From positions 1 to 38,276 of the forward strand of contig JALWNK010000055.1 in the NCBI GenBank assembly GCA_026995935.1: DNA of 38,276 bases, in the 5' to 3' direction. The notes under the pieces are model-generated. The model worked only from the letters and a program-made list of their open reading frames with translations. It was not told the origin of the DNA and searched no databases. Source of the DNA: Deltaproteobacteria bacterium (GTDB lineage Bacteria; Desulfobacterota; Dissulfuribacteria; Dissulfuribacterales; QOAL01). The translations under genes were made by a program, and so were the position numbers. Below, piece by piece: positions 34,896 to 38,276 of this stretch (position 1 is the first letter of the stretch; every line of letters begins with the position of its first letter).

Positions 34896-36080
34896 GTGAA
34901 GGCCCTTCTATACCGTTTTAATCCTTGGTGGGAATCATCCAACTGGCCAGCGTTCATTCCCAGGGAAGGCTATCTGAAAAACCTTCTATCCCTTGAAAGC
35001 ACCAGGGATATCGTCCTTCTTACAGGACTTCGCAGAATAGGGAAAACCACCCTGATGAAAATGGTAATCCAGGCCCTGATCAGGGATTGCGGCATTGACC
35101 CAGGTCATGTCTTTTACTGTTCTCTGGATTTCTACGGCCTTGAACACCACTCAATTCTGGAAATAGTGGAAGAATTTTTCAAAATCCAAAAGATATCCAC
35201 AAGTGAAAAATCCTTCCTTTTCCTTGATGAGGTAGCCTGCAAGGAGGGCTTCAGCCTGCAGCTTAAAAATCTTTATGACGCTTTCAACGTAAAGATTTAC
35301 GCATCCTCTTCGTCCGCCTCGGTCCTTGGAGATGAAAAGGCGCTCCTTACCGGGCGGGAAAGGGTGGTAGAGGTTCTGCCTCTGGATTTCCAGGAGTTTC
35401 TCAAGTTTAAAGGCCTACATATAAAAAAGGCTGACCGCCACCTTCTGGAATCTGCATTTTTGGAATACATGGAGACAGGCGGGATACCGGAATACGTCCT
35501 TACAGGCGATCCGGAATACATCAAGCAGCTGGTTGACGATTTAATCTACAAGGACATAATCAGCCGCCATAAAATCAAGGATGAAACCTCTGTCAGGGAC
35601 TTTTTCCGCCTCCTGATGGAACGGGCAGGAAAGCAGCTGACGCTGAACAGGATCGCCAAGATTCTTGGTATAAGCGTTGATACTGCCAGGAGATTTCTGA
35701 ACTATTTTTCCAGTACCTATATAATCTACACAGTGGAACGATGCGGCAAGCTTAACGAGAGGCTGAAAGCCCCCAAAAAGGTCTATGCCGGAGATGTCGG
35801 CATAAGAAATGCCGTTACCGGTATCCGGGACCTAGGCGCAATATTTGAGAACCTGGTCTTTTTTGCCATCAAGCACAAAAGACCGTGCTACCTGCTGAAA
35901 GACGGTGTTGAAATCGATTTCCTTACCGAGGACAGATGGCTGATCGAAGCAAAATACAACCGGGAACTTACGGACAAACAGGCCCGGCTCTTTGAGTCAG
36001 TGGATGCAACAAAACGCCTGGTGGTTGATTCCATGGAAGGCCTTCAAAGGCTAAAGGATATCCAGGATTTCAAGAGGTAA
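34896..36080 (+). CDS. AAA-family ATPase with DUF4143 domain
   Basis: 394 residues. Walker A GLRRIGKTT (44-52) and Walker B FLFLDEV (107-113) place it in the AAA_14 group. The C-terminal DUF4143 has a winged-helix part (NRIAKILGISVDTARRFLNY) and a nuclease-like segment with FENLVFFAIKH, GVEIDFL and LIEAKYN. The D-E-K pattern in EIDFL...IEAKY resembles the PD-(D/E)xK fold. GTG start with GGAG upstream. Such proteins are common, often mobile, and of uncertain function. It lies between the two CRISPR-end copies. Confidence 0.85.
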   Translation: MKALLYRFNPWWESSNWPAFIPREGYLKNLLSLESTRDIVLLTGLRRIGKTTLMKMVIQALIRDCGIDPGHVFYCSLDFYGLEHHSILEIVEEFFKIQKISTSEKSFLFLDEVACKEGFSLQLKNLYDAFNVKIYASSSSASVLGDEKALLTGRERVVEVLPLDFQEFLKFKGLHIKKADRHLLESAFLEYMETGGIPEYVLTGDPEYIKQLVDDLIYKDIISRHKIKDETSVRDFFRLLMERAGKQLTLNRIAKILGISVDTARRFLNYFSSTYIIYTVERCGKLNERLKAPKKVYAGDVGIRNAVTGIRDLGAIFENLVFFAIKHKRPCYLLKDGVEIDFLTEDRWLIEAKYNRELTDKQARLFESVDATKRLVVDSMEGLQRLKDIQDFKR

Positions 36081-36232
36081 CGGCCCTGGCCATGCATGAA
36101 AAAAGGGACCACATCAACCGCAGCATCGCTTCAGGTGAATATTTTTTGGCATTATATTAACGATAATCTACTGAAATTGTAAAAAAACATGAAGTTATTT
36201 ATTATATTTTGAGTGCCTTATTGCTATGCTTA

Positions 36233-36652
36233 TTACCTGCTTCTGTGATTATTTGCCACCCAGTTTTCAATTTGTAAGGATTTTATTCGGCTGAACTCAT
36301 TAATATTATTTGTGACAAGAATTAATTTCCTGCTTAAAGCATGGGCAGCAATGAGCATGTCAATAGGGCCGATTACTTGTCCTATTTTTTCAAGAGTTGC
36401 TCGGATCCTTCCATATTCCCTTGACGCAGCATCATCGTATGCCAATACATCAAAGGGATAGAGAAAGTCTTCAACCCGCTGAATATTCCGTCTTTTATTA
36501 CTACTTTTTTGAGCCCCGTAATAAAGTTCAGAAACAGTTATTGAGGATACTGCAATTTCACCAATTCCCATTTCCCTGAATCTTGCCAATACTTCTGGCG
36601 GATGGTGATTCATGATATAAATGCAGATATTTGTATCAATCAAATATTTCAT
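36233..36652 (-). CDS. vapC: VapC-type PIN-domain toxin
   Basis: 139 residues. Acidic residues of the PIN nuclease site are D6 (LIDTNICIY), E42 (SELYYGA) and D98 ([10 protein letters not shown]). The usual fourth acid is replaced in TNNINEF. VapC toxins cleave initiator tRNA or rRNA. It overlaps its antitoxin gene by 17 bases. Confidence 0.93.
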   Translation of the reverse strand: MKYLIDTNICIYIMNHHPPEVLARFREMGIGEIAVSSITVSELYYGAQKSSNKRRNIQRVEDFLYPFDVLAYDDAASREYGRIRATLEKIGQVIGPIDMLIAAHALSRKLILVTNNINEFSRIKSLQIENWVANNHRSR

Positions 36653-36884
36653 CCAGACCTTCTCTAATCTGTTGGCCTTCCGGTTGATTACGTTTTGCCA
36701 TAAACGGTTTCTTATATTTCTTTAAATTTTTTTCCCATACATCCCAGACAGTGGATTCTTTTGGGATTAATAGAACTCCCTGGGGAACTTTTTTGATATA
36801 AACTTCCTTTCCATGGAAACGATAACGTTTGGGCAATCTTACAGCCTGGCTACTACCGTTCAGAAAAAGTTTTGCCGTATCCAT
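36636..36884 (-). CDS. vapB: VapB-type AbrB/MazE-fold antitoxin
   Basis: 82 residues from the ATG at 36884, preceded by GGGGG; a longer in-frame extension is not credible. [22 protein letters not shown] is the swapped-hairpin DNA-binding fold of VapB/VagC, followed by a toxin-binding tail. It normally represses its own promoter. Confidence 0.92.
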   Translation of the reverse strand: MDTAKLFLNGSSQAVRLPKRYRFHGKEVYIKKVPQGVLLIPKESTVWDVWEKNLKKYKKPFMAKRNQPEGQQIREGLDEIFD

Positions 36885-36920
36885 AAAACCCCCGATCCAA
36901 GCTTTTACAAAATGAGACAA

Positions 36921-36948
36921 TTTTAAAATATATATTTTAAAATATATA
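36921..36948 (-). promoter_or_regulatory. AT-rich tandem repeat upstream of vapB, likely promoter/operator
   Basis: TTTTAAAATATATA occurs twice in tandem (36921-36934 and 36935-36948). Each unit is itself nearly palindromic. This is a good candidate for VapBC autorepression. Confidence 0.5.
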
Positions 36949-37039
36949 TTAGGATAGGGTGATGTCAAGATATAAACTGCCCCGGTTATATCTTTTTTAT
37001 GGGCCAATGGACAATGTTGTGCCTTCCCCAAAATTAGAA

Positions 37040-37093
37040 CTGAACCGCAAAACCGCGAAGAACGCCAAGATTAAACGGTAAGGTTATTGGCGA
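37040..37093 (-). repeat. CRISPR trailer, copy B of the duplicated segment
   Basis: This 54-base trailer adjoins the distal repeat of the array and is nearly the same as 34686-34739. It has short internal repeats of the form CGC(A/G)AAG. Confidence 0.8.
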
Positions 37094-37684
37094 GTCTCAA
37101 TCCCTTCTTCATCAGGTCTAGGTTTGGAACGGAGGCGATCGAGGAAGTTATTCGCGAACACTGGCCAAAAGTCTCAATCCCTTCTTCATCAGGTCTAGGT
37201 TTGGAACCTGAAGTTTTTGGCGCATCAAACTACCTGCTCCAAAGGGAGTGATAAGTCTCAATCCCTTCTTCATCAGGTCTAGGTTTGGAACAGTTGCTAA
37301 AAGTATAGTTCGTGACTCCTCTTCTCAAGTCTCAATCCCTTCTTCATCAGGTCTAGGTTTGGAACAATTACAGCAATAAATAGGGGCCTGCCTGCCACTG
37401 TTGGCATAGAGTCTCAATCCCTTCTTCATCAGGTCTAGGTTTGGAACGCGGCCTCAAAAGAGGTCAAAAAACCGGAACAACAGGGTCTCAATCCCTTCTT
37501 CATCAGGTCTAGGTTTGGAACGCGAGATGAACTTAATTTCTGTCTTACCGATGCCATTGCACTCAATGTCTCAATCCCTTCTTCATCAGGTCTAGGTTTG
37601 GAACTCTAAAAATTCAATCATGGGTCACTCCAATCGCTGTTTTGAAAGTCTCAATCCCTTCTTCATCAGGTCTAGGTTTGGAAC
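37094..37684 (-). CRISPR. CRISPR array: eight 37-bp repeats, seven spacers
   Basis: Repeats start at 37094, 37171, 37255, 37329, 37411, 37485, 37568 and 37648 and look identical; on the plus strand each begins GTCTCAATCC and ends TTTGGAAC. Spacers are 40, 47, 37, 45, 37, 46 and 43 bases. Read on the minus strand the repeat ends ATTGAGAC, the usual crRNA handle form, so transcription runs from high to low coordinates, away from cas2. The newest spacer would be 37605-37647. The subtype cannot be told without the other cas genes; repeat form suits type I-B, I-D or III. Spacer targets were not checked. Confidence 0.97.
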
Positions 37685-37899
37685 AGGTGCCATTTTTTTA
37701 TTAAAAAAATCAGATGGTTATTTAGGCATTTTCCGTAACCTCATTTTTTCCTCTCCGTAAAAAGCCCTAAAAGGCATTTGGCGACCTTCCAAATTTGCCA
37801 AAATAAAAGTTATTTCAGTAAGTTATGAATTTACCGTAACCTGCCCCCGTTTTCGCATATGCCAGAAAAAGCCAGCAACTTATTGAATTTTTTAAGAAA
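37685..37899 (-). promoter_or_regulatory. CRISPR leader
   Basis: AT-rich 215 bases between the first repeat and cas2. The motif AGGTTACGG (minus strand) occurs twice, at 37733-37741 and 37834-37842, 101 bp apart. Such motifs can guide spacer integration; this is inference. No gene was seen. Confidence 0.7.
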
Positions 37900-38208
37900 T
37901 TACAAAATATACACGTCCTGGTCCTCCAGAACCGGGCCTTTTCCGATAATTATCATGCCCTTCTGGCATGTCGCGCACATGGGGTAGATACGCACGCTGT
38001 CTTCCTGTTCGTTTATGGTCCTGTTTATTCCCTTTATCAATTTGTCAAAGAGCTCTTGGTCCAACCTTGCTTCAAAAACACTATACTGCACTCTGTCTCC
38101 AAAGTCCAAGAGCATCTTGGCAAGTTTTGTCCGTCTCCTGTCGTTTGGGATGAAGTGGTACCCGATTTTTGTACAACTTTTCGTTAATTTTATGTTCGCC
38201 TCCGCCAT
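37900..38208 (-). CDS. cas2: CRISPR-associated protein Cas2, 5' end replaced by an IS
   Basis: The 102-residue frame holds a good Cas2 body: IPNDRRRTKLAKMLLDFGDRVQYSVFEARL, then VRIYPMCATCQKG. Cas2 forms the adaptation complex with Cas1. However, the first 19 residues (up to GYHF) do not fit Cas2, which normally opens with a strand ending YDIP, holding the conserved Asp. That portion is read from the end of an IS3-like element; the native part ends at about 38150. A start codon in the IS creates an in-frame fusion. It may be inactive. It reads toward the array, in step with the leader. Confidence 0.85.
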   Translation of the reverse strand: MAEANIKLTKSCTKIGYHFIPNDRRRTKLAKMLLDFGDRVQYSVFEARLDQELFDKLIKGINRTINEQEDSVRIYPMCATCQKGMIIIGKGPVLEDQDVYIL

Positions 38209-38276
38209 CTGTTTTCATGCTGCACAGGCAAAATCATATACCTCATCTGGAGTCTTGTAAGACAGACTTTGATGGA
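38151..38276 (-). mobile_element. Right end of an IS3-like insertion sequence
   Basis: The element begins TGAAGTGGTACCC at 38151, a terminal repeat of IS3 form. The C-terminus of a transposase lies inside it and the rest runs off the window. It is inserted into the first codons of cas2. It is not the same element as the left-hand IS, because the two terminal sequences differ. Confidence 0.75.
38215..38276 (-). CDS. IS3-family transposase, C-terminal end (partial)
   Basis: Visible residues read HQSLSYKTPDEVYDFACAA and then stop. HQSLxYKTPxEVY is the usual end of IS3-type DDE transposases. The stop is at 38217-38215, 64 bases from the IS end. Confidence 0.75.
   Translation of the reverse strand, partial: HQSLSYKTPDEVYDFACAA

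Noticed and set aside
36885-37031. 49-residue extension of VapB
   Set aside because: It reads through the AT-rich operator region and gives a peptide unlike the family; the ATG at 36884 has its own ribosome site.
37031-37093. CRISPR leader at the low-coordinate end
   Set aside because: The repeat ends ATTGAGAC on the minus strand and cas2 lies at the other side on the same strand, so this side is the trailer.

Overview
This 38 kb window looks like chromosomal DNA of a delta-proteobacterium in the broad sense (Desulfobacterota, probably a free-living sulfur-cycle or otherwise anaerobic bacterium). That placement is inference. It rests on a PxxKW cysteine-rich protein, a DUF1318 lipoprotein, an ASKHA corrinoid-activator-like protein, many overlapping genes, and the order SRP RNA - dnaX - ybaB - recR. 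Both edges lie inside insertion sequences: a probable ISNCY-like element at the left interrupts a giant surface-protein gene, and an IS3-like element at the right cuts off the start of cas2. The window may therefore be a whole contig that ended at repeats.

Region by region. 1-4557 (minus): a giant exported protein built of alternating beta-sandwich repeats, cut at about position 125 by the left IS. 4718-7617 (minus): def-fmt-rsmB, the formyl-methionine and rRNA methylation operon. 8097-9692 (plus): a chemoreceptor. 9761-16079 (minus): a tightly overlapping seven-gene operon holding a stressosome module (RsbR with a cysteine-rich PAS domain, RsbS, RsbT, an RsbT-RsbX phosphatase fusion and a histidine-kinase-like protein without its histidine), followed without a gap by a YdbH-like AsmA-type envelope protein and a YdbL/DUF1318 lipoprotein. 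16435-19626 (minus): a small membrane protein, an ASKHA ATPase, a fluoride channel with its DUF190 companion, and an HdeD-like membrane protein. 19847-23251 (minus): argD-argF-argG. 23356-25808 (plus): three exported proteins ending with an SsuA/THI5-type binding lipoprotein. 25865-28071: PxxKW protein (minus), half-size TauE and a CCA-adding enzyme (plus). 28188-31242 (plus): two tRNA-Ser genes, SRP RNA, dnaX, ybaB, recR. 31298-33369: a HicBA toxin-antitoxin pair, a small holin-like membrane protein, and an RhlE-type helicase (minus). 33703-34468 (plus): tRNA-Gln and an ANTAR response regulator. 34686-38276: the CRISPR region.

The CRISPR region holds eight identical 37-bp repeats (37094-37684) read on the minus strand, an AT-rich leader, and cas2 upstream. 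A diverged copy of the trailer plus one repeat lies 2354 bp away at 34686-34776. A DUF4143 AAA ATPase and a VapBC pair sit between the two copies.

The most interesting points are: (1) the stressosome wired directly onto an outer-membrane lipid-transport gene pair in one overlapping operon; (2) the 91-bp CRISPR-end duplication bracketing an ATPase-VapBC cargo; (3) the IS3 insertion that rebuilt the N-terminus of Cas2.
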